Below are positions 35,655 through 45,198 of a stretch of 64,000 nucleotides of DNA, one piece after another. Made by a program: the position numbers and the translations under genes. Numbering within the stretch: the stretch's first letter is position 1; every line of letters begins with the position of its first letter. Source of the DNA: Aquibacillus saliphilus (GTDB taxonomy: Bacteria; Bacillota; Bacilli; Bacillales; Amphibacillaceae); contig NZ_JAIZAP010000001.1 in NCBI RefSeq assembly GCF_020404745.1, forward strand, positions 310,001 to 374,000. The letters are read 5' to 3'. The notes under the pieces were generated by a model, which saw only the letters and a program-made list of their open reading frames with translations, was not told the origin of the DNA and ran no database searches.

Positions 35655-37210
35655 GCATATTCTACTGCTCGCGTTTCACGAATAACTGTTACTTTAATAT
35701 GGCCTGGATAGTCCAATTCATCTTCAATTCTTTTTCTGATTTCTCTAGCAATTCGTAATGATTCAAGATCATCAATTTCATCAGGTTTTACCATGATTCG
35801 AACTTCACGACCCGCTTGAATTGCAAAAGATTTCTCGACGCCTTCATAAGATTCAGAGATTTCCTCTAACTTCTCAAGACGCTTAATATAATTTTCCAAT
35901 GTTTCACTTCTAGCTCCAGGTCGCGCTGCAGACAATGCATCAGCAGCAGCAACAAGAACAGCTATTATCGAAGTAGGTTCTTCATCACCGTGGTGGGAAG
36001 CAATTGAATTAATGACAACATCATTTTCTTTGTATTTTGTTGCCAATTCCTTACCTATTTCCACGTGACTACCTTCCACTTCATGATCAATAGCCTTTCC
36101 GATATCGTGCAGCAAGCCGGCTCTTTTTGCGAGGGTTTGATCTTCACCCAGTTCAGCAGCAAGTAGACCGGAAAGATACGCAACTTCAGTTGAATGTTTC
36201 AATACATTCTGACCATAGCTTGTACGATATTTTAAGCGACCTAGTATCTTCACCAAGTCTGGATGTAGACCATGTACACCCACTTCAAACGTTGTTTCCT
36301 CTCCAACTTCACGAATATACTCATCAACTTCGCGTCTTGATTTGTCTACCATTTCTTCAATCCGCGCAGGGTGAATTCGTCCATCTTGAACCAACTTTTC
36401 TAAGGCGATGCGAGCTGTTTCTCTTCTTATAGGATCAAATCCTGATAAGATTACAGCCTCTGGTGTATCATCTATGATTAAATCAATGCCAGTTAATGTC
36501 TCAAGTGTTCGGATATTACGACCCTCACGACCTATAATCCGGCCTTTCATTTCATCATTTGGAAGATTTACAACAGACACGGTTGTTTCAGCAACATGAT
36601 CGGCGGCACAACGCTGTAAAGCAAGAGATAGGATACTTTTTGCTTTCTTATCCGCTTCTTCTTTCGCACGATTTTCTGCTTCTTTTATCATAAGTGCAGA
36701 TTCGTGGCTTACTTCTTTTTCAACTCGTTCTAAAATTATTTGTTTTGCTTGGTCAGAAGTGTAACCTGAAATGCGCTCTAGTTCAACTTGCTGCTCGCTT
36801 AACATAACTCCCACTTTGCTTTCCGTTTCTTCAATTTGTTGTTGTTTTTCTGTTAGCGAACTTTCTTTTTTCTCTAACACGAGCTCACGCTTATCGAGCG
36901 TTTCATCCTTACGGTCCAGATTTTCTTCTTTTTGCATCAGACGGCCTTCTTGCTTCTGAATCTCTGTTCTTCTCTCTCGAAGTTCTTGATCTGCCTGTTG
37001 TCGAAGTTTGTGATTTTCATCTTTAGCTTCTAGAAGAGCCTCTTTTTTAGAAACTTCTGCATTACGATGCCCTTCTTCTACTATTTGTTTTGCCAAGTCC
37101 TCTGCACTAGAAATTTTCTTTTCTGCAATAGATTTACGAATTAGATAACCAACAACAATACCGACGATAAGGGTAAGCAAAATGGAGATGATTAAGGTAA
37201 CTATTTCCAT
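35648..37210 (-). CDS. rny: Ribonuclease Y
   Basis: This 520-residue endoribonuclease has an N-terminal membrane anchor ([22 protein letters not shown]) and a long coiled coil to about residue 200. A KH domain follows ([25 protein letters not shown]), then an HD domain with HSTEVAYL and [14 protein letters not shown]. RNase Y starts decay and processing of many mRNAs at the membrane and works with the YmcA-YlbF-YaaT complex. I chose ATG 37210 behind GAGGAGGTGA; the longer frame adds 11 residues without support. Confidence 0.98.
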   Translation of the reverse strand: MEIVTLIISILLTLIVGIVVGYLIRKSIAEKKISSAEDLAKQIVEEGHRNAEVSKKEALLEAKDENHKLRQQADQELRERRTEIQKQEGRLMQKEENLDRKDETLDKRELVLEKKESSLTEKQQQIEETESKVGVMLSEQQVELERISGYTSDQAKQIILERVEKEVSHESALMIKEAENRAKEEADKKAKSILSLALQRCAADHVAETTVSVVNLPNDEMKGRIIGREGRNIRTLETLTGIDLIIDDTPEAVILSGFDPIRRETARIALEKLVQDGRIHPARIEEMVDKSRREVDEYIREVGEETTFEVGVHGLHPDLVKILGRLKYRTSYGQNVLKHSTEVAYLSGLLAAELGEDQTLAKRAGLLHDIGKAIDHEVEGSHVEIGKELATKYKENDVVINSIASHHGDEEPTSIIAVLVAAADALSAARPGARSETLENYIKRLEKLEEISESYEGVEKSFAIQAGREVRIMVKPDEIDDLESLRIAREIRKRIEDELDYPGHIKVTVIRETRAVEYAK

Positions 37211-37546
37211 GGTTTCACCTCCTCTTGCTATAAACTTGTACAATCAATTTAAGTCGGCATCTACATTCTTACTTTAAATTAATCTAGGTTTTAACAAAGA
37301 ATGTATAATGAATAATAATATTATACACATTAATTTTAATCTCGAGGGTATATAATGTCAAGGAAACGTCAATTTTATGTAGTAATTATGTAAATTTTTC
37401 TGATATTTATTGGAAAAGAATTAATAATTAACTAATTAGTTGTCGAAAAGCTGTCAATTTTAATTATGATACTTAAGCATAGATATCCTATAACTTCACA
37501 CTACTACATTAATAATCTAATACTAGTTAAGAAAAATTCATTAAAT
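37211..37546. other. Intergenic region between recA and rny
   Basis: AT-rich, with no ORF. A palindrome of two TATAAT-like halves (TGTATAAT 37302-37309 and ATTATACA 37320-37327) may be part of the rny promoter. Confidence 0.45.
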
Positions 37547-37590
37547 AAAAAGTAACGGCATGGGAGATTTTCCATGCCGTTACTTTTTAT
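37546..37590 (-). terminator. Terminator after recA
   Basis: A 17-bp stem AAAAAGTAACGGCATGG / CCATGCCGTTACTTTTT overlaps the recA stop codon. Confidence 0.93.
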
Positions 37591-38666
37591 TTCATATCCA
37601 ATGTTTCTTGTGTTTCTTTTTCAGTTTTAGATTTACCTTTGCCATTTTTTGATTTCTCTTTTTCTTTAGTATCTTCTACTACGTCCATATTATAATGAGC
37701 TCTAACCGCATTATAAATTGTTTCCATAACTTCCTTATTTTCTTTCAAAAATTGTTTTGAATTTTCTCTTCCTTGACCCAAACGCTCTTCATTATAAGAA
37801 TACCAAGCACCACTTTTTAGAACAATATCCAAGTCTGAGGCAATATCAAGAATTTCACCTTCTCTAGAAATACCTTCTCCATACATGATATCAACTTCAG
37901 CTTGTTTAAAAGGTGGTGCCACTTTATTTTTGACTACTTTTATTCTTGTTCTATTCCCAATCATGTCATTTCCTTGTTTTAATGTTTCTGCGCGACGAAT
38001 ATCGAGTCTAACAGATGCATAAAACTTAAGAGCTCGTCCACCAGGAGTTGTTTCGGGACTACCAAACATAACTCCCACTTTCTCACGAATTTGGTTAATA
38101 AAGACAGCAGTAGTACTTGATTTATATATTGCACCAGATAGTTTTCTAAGTGCCTGTGACATCAAACGAGCTTGTAAGCCAACGTGAGCATCTCCCATTT
38201 CGCCTTCAATCTCTGCTTTTGGCACTAAAGCTGCAACAGAGTCAACAACTACTATATCAACTGCACCACTACGTACAAGTGCTTCAGCAATTTCTAACGC
38301 TTGTTCTCCAGTATCAGGTTGAGATAAAAGTAGTTCATCAACGTTTACACCTAAATTTCTAGCGTAAATAGGATCAAGTGCGTGTTCAGCATCGATGAAG
38401 GCCGCTTGTCCACCTTGTCTTTGTGCTTCCGCAATTGCGTGAAGTGCAACAGTTGTTTTACCGGATGATTCTGGACCATATATTTCAACTACACGTCCTC
38501 TTGGATATCCACCAACACCTAAAGCTACATCTAATGCCAACGATCCGCTTGATACTGTTGCAATCCGTTGCTCTGCTCGGTCTCCTAGTTTCATAATTGA
38601 ACCTTTACCAAATTGTTTTTCTATTTGTTTCAACGCCATATCTAAGGCTTGTTTACGATCGCTCAA
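37587..38666 (-). CDS. recA: Recombinase A
   Basis: This 359-residue recombinase has Walker [10 protein letters not shown] at 64-72, [12 protein letters not shown] (Walker B region), the L1/L2 DNA-binding loops around [17 protein letters not shown] and [25 protein letters not shown], and a charged Lys/Glu tail. There is no intein or intron. It drives homologous recombination and LexA cleavage. It has a recognisable promoter and a LexA-like box upstream and follows cinA as in most Firmicutes. Confidence 0.99.
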   Translation of the reverse strand: MSDRKQALDMALKQIEKQFGKGSIMKLGDRAEQRIATVSSGSLALDVALGVGGYPRGRVVEIYGPESSGKTTVALHAIAEAQRQGGQAAFIDAEHALDPIYARNLGVNVDELLLSQPDTGEQALEIAEALVRSGAVDIVVVDSVAALVPKAEIEGEMGDAHVGLQARLMSQALRKLSGAIYKSSTTAVFINQIREKVGVMFGSPETTPGGRALKFYASVRLDIRRAETLKQGNDMIGNRTRIKVVKNKVAPPFKQAEVDIMYGEGISREGEILDIASDLDIVLKSGAWYSYNEERLGQGRENSKQFLKENKEVMETIYNAVRAHYNMDVVEDTKEKEKSKNGKGKSKTEKETQETLDMK

Positions 38667-38700
38667 TTTATATTTCCCCCTCGTATATTAAACTATTTCT

Positions 38701-38750
38701 ATCATAACTTGTTTTTTGAGATTTAACAAGCGAAAAGCGAATAAATGTTC
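38701..38750 (-). promoter_or_regulatory. recA promoter with LexA-like box
   Basis: On the minus strand TTGTTA (38729-38724), a 17-base spacer and TATGAT (38706-38701). GAACATTTATTC (38750-38739), one base from the GAAC-N4-GTTC consensus, lies just upstream of the -35 element. Confidence 0.75.
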
Positions 38751-38902
38751 CCTTGTAATTATACCATCTTTTGTAGTGAAAATTGATTTTTCTTATAGAC
38801 AATTTATATATTTAGATAAAAAATATAGTTAACTTTCGCAATTTTAATATGTTAATAAGATATTTACCAAATCACACAAATTTCTAAAGCTTCAATGTAT
38901 GA

Positions 38903-40153
38903 TTATGACTCAAACAATATATCTCGGAGTAGTTCAAATCCTTTTTTCACACTTCTATTCCTAATCATTTCTCGATTGCCTTGAAAGTGATATTCTTGGA
39001 TCGTTGATTTATTAAAAGAATCACAAATAGCTATAATTACTGTTCCAACAGGTTTTCCCTCTAAGGAGTTAGGTCCAGCAACTCCTGTAAAACTTATACC
39101 AATATTTGCATTTAATTTCTGTTTTACATTTAACGCCATTTCTGAAGCGCATTTTTGACTAACAGTTCCATACGTTTTTATTGTCTCAGAGGATACATTT
39201 AACATGTTTTCTTTGGCTTCCTTAGAATAACAAACAATTCCACCCATAAACACTTCAGACGCTCCATTAATTGAAACAATAGATTCAGAAAAGCTACCAC
39301 CTGTTAAGCTTTCAGCTGTAGCTATTGTCAGTTTTTTAGATTTTAGTAGTTGATAAACCTTTTCTTTAATTGAATCTTGATCATAGCCATAGAAATACTT
39401 GCCGACCTTCTTCAAAATTTTGCTTTCTGTTTTATTAATTAACTCATCTGCTTGTTGCTTGTTTGCGGCTTTAGAAGTTACCCGTATAGCAACTTCACCT
39501 TCTGAAGCTAAGGGTGCGATCGTAGGATTTTTTTGAGAATCTATTAATGATTTCAATTCATGTTCGATTTGTGATTCACCAATGCCTATAAAACGAAGCA
39601 TCCGTGATTGAATTACTGTATTCAATTGTAATGTTTCCTTCAAGTATGGTATCACCTGTTCGGTAGTTATTGCTTTCATTTCTCTAGGAACACCTGGCAT
39701 AAATACCCATATCGATTGGTTATGTTTTATAATCATACCTGGAGCCATACCAGCGCTATTTGCTAATACCTTTGCTTCACTAAAAACTAATGCCTGCTTC
39801 CGGTTATTTGGCGTCATTTGACGTTTAGATTTTTCGAAATAGCTTGTGATTTTATTGAGCGACGATTTGTCCTCTTTCAATGTTTTATTTGTTAAAGCTT
39901 GAAATGCTTCACGTGTTAAATCGTCATCTGTAGGACCTAAACCTCCAGTTACAAATATAATATCTGAACGCTCACTAGCTAATTGAAAGGTATCCTTAAC
40001 TCGTTCCAAATTATCTCCAACTACAGCATGATAAAACACATTCATTCCATTATCAGCTAACTGTTCTGAAAGCCATTGGGCGTTTGTATTAGCTATTTGT
40101 CCGAGTAACAACTCTGTTCCAACTGCAATAATTTCTGTTTTATAATCACTCAT
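38903..40153 (-). CDS. cinA: CinA-family protein (MoCF domain plus NMN deamidase-like domain)
   Basis: This 416-residue protein has an N-terminal molybdopterin-binding-like domain (IIAVGTELLLGQIANTNAQWLSEQL, VTGGLGPTDDDLTREA, MPGVPREMKA). The C-terminal CinA domain shows IATAESLTGGSFSESI and GISFTGVAGPNSLEGKPVGTV. The family includes pyridine-nucleotide pyrophosphatase/NMN deamidase activities, and cinA is competence-induced with recA in several Firmicutes. I chose ATG 40153, which overlaps the pgsA stop by four bases and has GAGGGA upstream. Confidence 0.95.
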   Translation of the reverse strand: MSDYKTEIIAVGTELLLGQIANTNAQWLSEQLADNGMNVFYHAVVGDNLERVKDTFQLASERSDIIFVTGGLGPTDDDLTREAFQALTNKTLKEDKSSLNKITSYFEKSKRQMTPNNRKQALVFSEAKVLANSAGMAPGMIIKHNQSIWVFMPGVPREMKAITTEQVIPYLKETLQLNTVIQSRMLRFIGIGESQIEHELKSLIDSQKNPTIAPLASEGEVAIRVTSKAANKQQADELINKTESKILKKVGKYFYGYDQDSIKEKVYQLLKSKKLTIATAESLTGGSFSESIVSINGASEVFMGGIVCYSKEAKENMLNVSSETIKTYGTVSQKCASEMALNVKQKLNANIGISFTGVAGPNSLEGKPVGTVIIAICDSFNKSTIQEYHFQGNREMIRNRSVKKGFELLRDILFES

Positions 40154-40728
40154 TTTGAATCCCTCATTACGTGCCAATTTTTCACAAAGTAATCATATCC
40201 TGAAATCACAGTAATAATTAATGCACTATAAAGTGCAATAATTGCAAAGGGAATTCCGAAATAGGAGAAAGGATAATTATGTAATAATAGAGCAGCAATG
40301 GACACAATCTGCAATACTGTTTTCAACTTACCCATTTGACCTGCAGCTAAAACAATTCCTTCACCTGCAGCGACAAGACGTAATCCAGTAACAGCAAATT
40401 CTCTACTAATAATTACGATGACTACCCAGGCTGGAGCAAGGCCCATTTCAACTAAGAGTATAAAAGCTGCTGACACTAGTAACTTATCGGCCATTGGATC
40501 CAAAAACTTACCTAAATTTGTAACAAGGTTATGTTTCCTAGCATAGTATCCGTCAACCCAATCTGTAGCTGAAGCAATGATAAATAATAATGCAGCAACG
40601 AAGTGGGATACGGGTAAGTCTTGTTCACCAATATTCCACACGCCCCAGTTAAAAGGAACAGCTAATAAAATTATGAAAATTGGTATTAATAATATTCTCG
40701 AGATTGTAATTCTGTTTGGTATATTCAT
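40150..40728 (-). CDS. pgsA: CDP-diacylglycerol-glycerol-3-phosphate 3-phosphatidyltransferase
   Basis: This 192-residue membrane enzyme makes phosphatidylglycerol phosphate. The CDP-alcohol phosphotransferase motif is complete: Asp56, Asp59-Gly60, Arg64, Gly73, Asp77 and Asp81 in DWVDGYYARKHNLVTNLGKF and LDPMADK. There are about five membrane segments. Its end overlaps the cinA start (ATGA type), so the two are translationally coupled. Start ATG at 40728. Confidence 0.98.
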   Translation of the reverse strand: MNIPNRITISRILLIPIFIILLAVPFNWGVWNIGEQDLPVSHFVAALLFIIASATDWVDGYYARKHNLVTNLGKFLDPMADKLLVSAAFILLVEMGLAPAWVVIVIISREFAVTGLRLVAAGEGIVLAAGQMGKLKTVLQIVSIAALLLHNYPFSYFGIPFAIIALYSALIITVISGYDYFVKNWHVMRDSK

Positions 40729-40769
40729 TTATAGTCCCTCCATGTCTTTATATAACAGTCTAACGCAAT

Positions 40770-40802
40770 TCAAACCCTTCCCATCCTAGGATGAGAAGGG
40801 TT
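40770..40802 (-). terminator. Hairpin between rodZ and pgsA
   Basis: AACCCTTC and GAAGGGTT arms around CATCCTAGGATG form a long stem. The tail is short, so it may only attenuate read-through into pgsA. Confidence 0.6.
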
Positions 40803-40823
40803 TTAGAAAAAAAGTACTTCATA

Positions 40824-41720
40824 CTATTCTGCACTATTTTGTACATTTATCCAAACATTTTGTGGTGTAGTAGGTTCTATGTCATCAGGTAATTCCAGCG
40901 ATACACCATTAATTGTGATATCTAGTTCTCTGGGATTACCAAATCTTAAATAAATTCGCTCTTCTCCTGTCAAATCTAATTCATAAGGTGTCTGATCGGC
41001 ATAAAACATGTCTTCATAAAAGCTTGCTCCCTCTCCATTCTTAATTTCTAGCCAATGCTCACTATCCGATTTAAGTGTTAGCAATAATTCATCGGTTGCA
41101 TTCTCAAGGTCATATGTTTGTTCACCATTTCCTTGATCAACTAGTGTTAATGTTGGTTCAGGTTCATCCTGGGTTGTCTCTTCCTCAGATTCTTCATTAT
41201 CGTTAGTTGAGGTCTCTTCATCTCCATTAGACCCAGAATCGTCGTTTTCTGCTTCATCAGGAGGTAACCTGACTTCATCATTACCAATATCTTCAGTTTG
41301 TACAGGTTCATTGGAGTCATCTGCTTGGGATTCTTTATTAAAATACCATACCGCAAATACTATACCTACAATTAATAGTACTACAATAGCAGTCGGTAAA
41401 AATGAAAAAATGGCTGGGCTTTTTGCCGGTGTTGTATCTTTTCTACTTCGCTGTACCCGAGTGTATTGTATCGAACTTTCATCACTGGTAGATGGTAGTT
41501 CATCCTGATGTTCTTCAATCAGCTGTTCTGGATCTAACTCTACAGCTGTTGCATATTCTTTAATAAATGCTCTAACATAAAAATTCCCGGGCATTACACT
41601 AAAGTTACTTTTTTCAATTGCTTGTAAATATCTTTTTTGGATTTTAGTTACTTTTTGTATATCATCTAAAGATAATTGTTTTAACTCCCTGGCTTCTTTT
41701 AGTCTTTCTCCTATTTCCAT
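40824..41720 (-). CDS. rodZ: Cytoskeletal/cell-shape protein RodZ (YmfM)
   Basis: This 298-residue bitopic protein has an N-terminal Xre-type helix-turn-helix (EIGERLKEARELKQLSLDDIQKVTKIQKRYLQAIE), one membrane segment at about 105-127 (FLPTAIVVLLIVGIVFAVWYF), a very acidic Ser/Asp/Glu linker to about 200, and a beta-rich DUF4115 domain (WLEIKNGEGASFYEDMF, LRFGNPRELDITINGVSLELP). RodZ binds MreB and supports rod shape. It lies between ymfK and pgsA, its normal place. The acidity of the outside linker is striking. Confidence 0.93.
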   Translation of the reverse strand: MEIGERLKEARELKQLSLDDIQKVTKIQKRYLQAIEKSNFSVMPGNFYVRAFIKEYATAVELDPEQLIEEHQDELPSTSDESSIQYTRVQRSRKDTTPAKSPAIFSFLPTAIVVLLIVGIVFAVWYFNKESQADDSNEPVQTEDIGNDEVRLPPDEAENDDSGSNGDEETSTNDNEESEEETTQDEPEPTLTLVDQGNGEQTYDLENATDELLLTLKSDSEHWLEIKNGEGASFYEDMFYADQTPYELDLTGEERIYLRFGNPRELDITINGVSLELPDDIEPTTPQNVWINVQNSAE

Positions 41721-41739
41721 TTATAACACCATCCATTTT

Positions 41740-42531
41740 TCAAAAATCAAACATAGAAAATCCATCTTGTTGGTTAAGTTCAGGTTTATCAATTGGATCA
41801 TATCTAATCTCTTCGTCACTCTCAGTTCTAAGTTCAATGATATAGTCAAAATCATCCATTTTGTATTCTGTTTGTTGAACAAAAATATCTGGATGTTCAA
41901 CTACTTTCGTAGCTGGTAGGCGCATGATTTCTCTAACAAGTTCCCAGTGCTTTTCACTAGCCCGCCTCGTAGAAACAATTCCATCTATAATATACAGATT
42001 ATCGACATTGTATTCATCTTTAATTAGTTGATTACGAATTGTTTGTTTTAGTAAAGTGCTTGATACAAATAACCAACGTTTATTGGCACAAACGCTAGCG
42101 GCAACAATTGATTCAGTCTTACCTACGCGAGGCATCCCTCTTATACCAATTAGTTTATGACCATCTTTTTTATATAATTCCGCCATAAAATCAACTAACA
42201 ATCCTAATTCGCTACGCACAAATCGAAATGTCTTTTTATCATCAATGTCACTGTGTATGTATCGACCGTGTCTTACCGCCATACGATCTCTTAGTTTAGG
42301 TTTCCTTAATTTTGTGACATTAATCGTATCCATTGTATTTAAGATTGATTTTAAGCGGAGAATTTGTTCGTCTTTCCTCGAGAGTAACAACATTCCTCTT
42401 CTAGAATTTTCTACTCCATTTATCGTTATAATGTTTATTGAAAGCATTCCTAATAAAGAAGAAATATCACCTAGTAGGCCTGGTCTATTATGCTGAATTT
42501 CATATTCAAGGTACCATTCTGTCTTTTCCAC
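41740..42531 (-). CDS. ymfK: DUF3388 protein YmfK
   Basis: This 263-residue protein begins with an ACT-like domain (WYLEYEIQHNRPGLLGDISSLLGMLSINIITINGV). A P-loop-like segment (GIRGMPRVGKTESIVAASV) and a C-terminal region with IVSTRRASEKHWELVREIMRLP follow. It matches YmfK of Bacillus, of unknown function. I chose GTG 42531, where AAAGGGG lies eight bases upstream and the family start (EWYxEYEI) follows directly; the longer frame to 42573 adds 14 unsupported residues. Confidence 0.9.
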   Translation of the reverse strand: MEKTEWYLEYEIQHNRPGLLGDISSLLGMLSINIITINGVENSRRGMLLLSRKDEQILRLKSILNTMDTINVTKLRKPKLRDRMAVRHGRYIHSDIDDKKTFRFVRSELGLLVDFMAELYKKDGHKLIGIRGMPRVGKTESIVAASVCANKRWLFVSSTLLKQTIRNQLIKDEYNVDNLYIIDGIVSTRRASEKHWELVREIMRLPATKVVEHPDIFVQQTEYKMDDFDYIIELRTESDEEIRYDPIDKPELNQQDGFSMFDF

Positions 42532-42781
42532 AACAAAAACCCCTTTAAACGTAATATTTCCAATGTAGCCCACTTATATATTATCATAAATGATTTTATG
42601 GTTTTAGAAAAGACAATATTCGTAATATATAGAACAAATTCAACATTTTTTATTGAATTATTCAAATTTATAATACTGTTTTTTAAAATTTATCCACATA
42701 TAGCCGGAATAGCCCGACTCAAACTATATGTGGATGACAATCGCTTAATAAATTAATTATAAAATTAATTAGAAATACAAT
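42532..42781. other. Intergenic region between ymfJ and ymfK
   Basis: AT-rich and without a supported ORF. It contains the inverted DnaA-box pair at 42690-42737. Confidence 0.5.
42690..42737. repeat. Inverted pair of DnaA-like boxes
   Basis: A perfect TTATCCACA (42690-42698) faces TGTGGATGA (42729-42737). Together they form a perfect 12-base inverted repeat ATCCACATATAG / CTATATGTGGAT with a 20-base GC-richer loop. There is no T-tract, so it is not a normal terminator. Confidence 0.6.
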
Positions 42782-42822
42782 ACAAAACCCTTGTTTTTAA
42801 GTAAGAAACAAGGGTTTTGTAT
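42782..42822 (-). terminator. Terminator after ymfJ
   Basis: ACAAAACCCTTGTTT and AAACAAGGGTTTTGT arms lie just past the ymfJ stop codon. Confidence 0.8.
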
Positions 42823-42843
42823 TAATAATATTAAGGAGTAAAC

Positions 42844-43104
42844 TTATTTACCTGTGCCTTCGTCTTGCACAAGTTTTACCATCATGTTTGCAATTGTGTG
42901 TTGCTCATCTTTGTTTGCAACACTCCACAATTCGCGCAACACTGCCTCTTGCTCATTTTTAGCATCTACTTGGTTGGATAGATAACCACCAATATCATAA
43001 GCTATTTCAGTAATAGCTTGCTGACTCATTCCTTGACCTTGTGCCTGATGCAAACGATCGCCAAGGAAATCTTTCCATGATTCAAAATTATCGAGAACAG
43101 ACAT
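42844..43104 (-). CDS. ymfJ: DUF3243 protein YmfJ
   Basis: This 86-residue helical protein starts MSVLDNFESWKDFLGDRL and has IAYDIGGYLSNQVDAKNEQE and LWSVANKDEQHTIANMMVKLV, the DUF3243/YmfJ pattern (85 residues in B. subtilis). Function is unknown. I chose ATG 43104 because AAGGAGGA lies at proper distance; an upstream in-frame ATG at 43122 overlaps that site. Confidence 0.95.
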   Translation of the reverse strand: MSVLDNFESWKDFLGDRLHQAQGQGMSQQAITEIAYDIGGYLSNQVDAKNEQEAVLRELWSVANKDEQHTIANMMVKLVQDEGTGK

Positions 43105-43187
43105 TTTATATTCCTCCTTCATTCAACTTACACTAATAGCATTTGAAATTTATAGAACTTTATACATGAATGAAGAAGGGTTTTATC

Positions 43188-43904
43188 CTACCATGCACCG
43201 TTAATATTAATTATTTCCCCTTGAATATAACTTGATTTCTCATCAAGTAAAAAGGATACAGCGTGAGCAACTTCACTAGGTTGACCAGCTCGGTTCATGG
43301 GAATTTCATCAATGATTTCTTTTTTTTCTATTTCGCTCAGAAACTGGTTCATTTTTGTTTCAATATATCCTGGGCTTACACCATTTACAGAGATACCTGA
43401 TGAAGCAAGCTCTTTAGCTAATGCTTTGATGAAACTATTTTGTGCTCCCTTAACTGAAGAATAGACAACCTCGCAGCTTGCTCCTATATCCCCCCATATG
43501 GAGGAAATGACAATGATACTTCCTTTATTATTGCGAACCATACCAGGTATTAATTGTTTAGCTATTAACCACGTAGATTTCACATGTAAAGATAGCATTT
43601 CATCCATAGAAGCTTCCGAAATATCCTGAAATAAACCATATTCACTTCTACCACTTGCAAATATTAAATGATCAACAGAATAGTGAATATTACTTAAAAA
43701 AGAATTAATTCCATTATTAGTAGTCAGATCACCATGAATAACATCAATAACAGACTCTTTTGGTAATTTGTCCAATAATCGTTCGATTTGTTGTCTATTT
43801 TGATGATAATGGAGAATAAGCGTATAACCTTCAGATGCGAGTTTTTCTGCAATTGCACCACCAATTTCGCCGCTTGCTCCTGTTATAAGACAATTTCCTC
43901 CCAT
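43188..43904 (-). CDS. ymfI: Short-chain dehydrogenase/reductase YmfI
   Basis: This 238-residue SDR enzyme has the NAD(P)-binding TGASGEIGGAIAEKLASEG, IFASGRSEYG, the catalytic Ser in ISSIWG, YSSVKGAQNSF (Tyr and Lys), and VSPGYIETKM. It is related to 3-oxoacyl-ACP reductases (FabG), but its own substrate is unknown. It follows the M16 pair ymfF-ymfH with a four-base gap, as in B. subtilis, and is probably co-transcribed. Confidence 0.94.
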   Translation of the reverse strand: MGGNCLITGASGEIGGAIAEKLASEGYTLILHYHQNRQQIERLLDKLPKESVIDVIHGDLTTNNGINSFLSNIHYSVDHLIFASGRSEYGLFQDISEASMDEMLSLHVKSTWLIAKQLIPGMVRNNKGSIIVISSIWGDIGASCEVVYSSVKGAQNSFIKALAKELASSGISVNGVSPGYIETKMNQFLSEIEKKEIIDEIPMNRAGQPSEVAHAVSFLLDEKSSYIQGEIININGAW

Positions 43905-43908
43905 AGGA

Positions 43909-45198
43909 TCACCCTTTTGAAGGAATTACTTGGCAGACAGCAATTCTTTCTTCATCAATCCACTGATGGAGAAAATTGTTGGCCTCTTCAACACTCAGCT
44001 TTTCAATTGCCGGTACTACTTCAAATAAGTCAATTCCTAAAAGATTATAATGAACAAATTGTGTAGAGATGAATTCTAAAGAATTCATTGCTCTTAATAA
44101 GTGACCAATTTTTTTTCGTTTTATTCTTTCGAATTGTTCCTCATTCAAAGAAAAGTCTTTCAATTTTAATAGCATCCCTTTAATCTCTTCCGCAAGTTGA
44201 TCAGGCTTTTGCGTATTTCCACCTAGTATAGAAAAACCGAAATTCCTTTCTAAATTTGATTCAAAGCTAAAGCTATTATCAATTAAGTCTTTATCATACA
44301 ATTCTTGATAAAATTCACCACTTTTTGAGAAAAAGTGATCCAAAAGCATATCGACAAGAAGATCCTTTTTCAAAAATGCTTCTGTACTGTCATCCTTTAC
44401 GTTCTCTTTAATTCCTACCAAGCATTTAGACACTGAAACCGGCATCTCTATGACATGTTTCTTTTTAGCTACTTCAACCGGCTCATCTGGAAAGCTTCTA
44501 TCAATATCACTCATAACTGGAAACTCTTTTTTACTTTGATTGTCTTTTATTAATTTCATCATTGATTCGGGTTCGAAATTTCCAGCGACAAATACACTCA
44601 TATTAGATGGGTGGTAAAAGGTATTGTAACAAGTGTACAAGTCATCCTTTGTAATTTCAGCTATCGAATCAATTGTTCCTGCTATATCAATTTGAACTGG
44701 ATGATTTTGATATAAACTTTGAATCGTACCAAAAAATGAACGCCAATCTGGTTGGTCATCATACATTGTAATTTCTTGACCAATAATCCCCTTTTCTTTT
44801 TCTACGGATTGCTCCGAAAAATAAGGATCTTGAACGAAATCAAGTAAAGTTTGCATATTTTCCTCAATACTACTCGTTGCAGAGAATAGATAGGCTGTTT
44901 TTGTGAAAGACGTAAAAGCATTCGCTGATGCGCCTCGCTTGGTAAAATCTTGGAACACGTCTCGATCTTCTTTTTCAAATAGTTTATGCTCGAGAAAATG
45001 AGCAATCCCGTCAGGTACAGTAATAGGTTCTTCCTGTCCTATCGGAACAAATGTCTGATCAATTGAACCATAATCAGTAGAAAAAATACCGAATGTTTTA
45101 GCCATTTCTTTTTTTGGTAAAAGAAATACACTCAATCCATTGTCCAATTTCTCGGAGTACACAACTTCTTTTAATTGTTCATAGTTAGTTTTTTTCAT
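43909..45198 (-). CDS. ymfH: M16-family zinc peptidase YmfH
   Basis: This 429-residue insulinase-like protein carries an intact HXXEH site (His67, Glu70, His71 in GIAHFLEHKLFE). Two repeated alpha/beta halves follow. It is probably the catalytic member of a YmfF-YmfH pair, since the gene just upstream lacks this motif. The start is ATG 45198; an ATG two codons earlier lies too close to AGGAGG. It overlaps ymfF by 14 bases. The substrate is unknown; in some Gram-positives related pairs process peptide signals. Confidence 0.92.
   Translation of the reverse strand: MKKTNYEQLKEVVYSEKLDNGLSVFLLPKKEMAKTFGIFSTDYGSIDQTFVPIGQEEPITVPDGIAHFLEHKLFEKEDRDVFQDFTKRGASANAFTSFTKTAYLFSATSSIEENMQTLLDFVQDPYFSEQSVEKEKGIIGQEITMYDDQPDWRSFFGTIQSLYQNHPVQIDIAGTIDSIAEITKDDLYTCYNTFYHPSNMSVFVAGNFEPESMMKLIKDNQSKKEFPVMSDIDRSFPDEPVEVAKKKHVIEMPVSVSKCLVGIKENVKDDSTEAFLKKDLLVDMLLDHFFSKSGEFYQELYDKDLIDNSFSFESNLERNFGFSILGGNTQKPDQLAEEIKGMLLKLKDFSLNEEQFERIKRKKIGHLLRAMNSLEFISTQFVHYNLLGIDLFEVVPAIEKLSVEEANNFLHQWIDEERIAVCQVIPSKG

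Noticed and set aside
42471-42665. Minus-strand ORF upstream of ymfK
   Set aside because: It overlaps the start of ymfK in another frame, without a ribosome site or conserved features.
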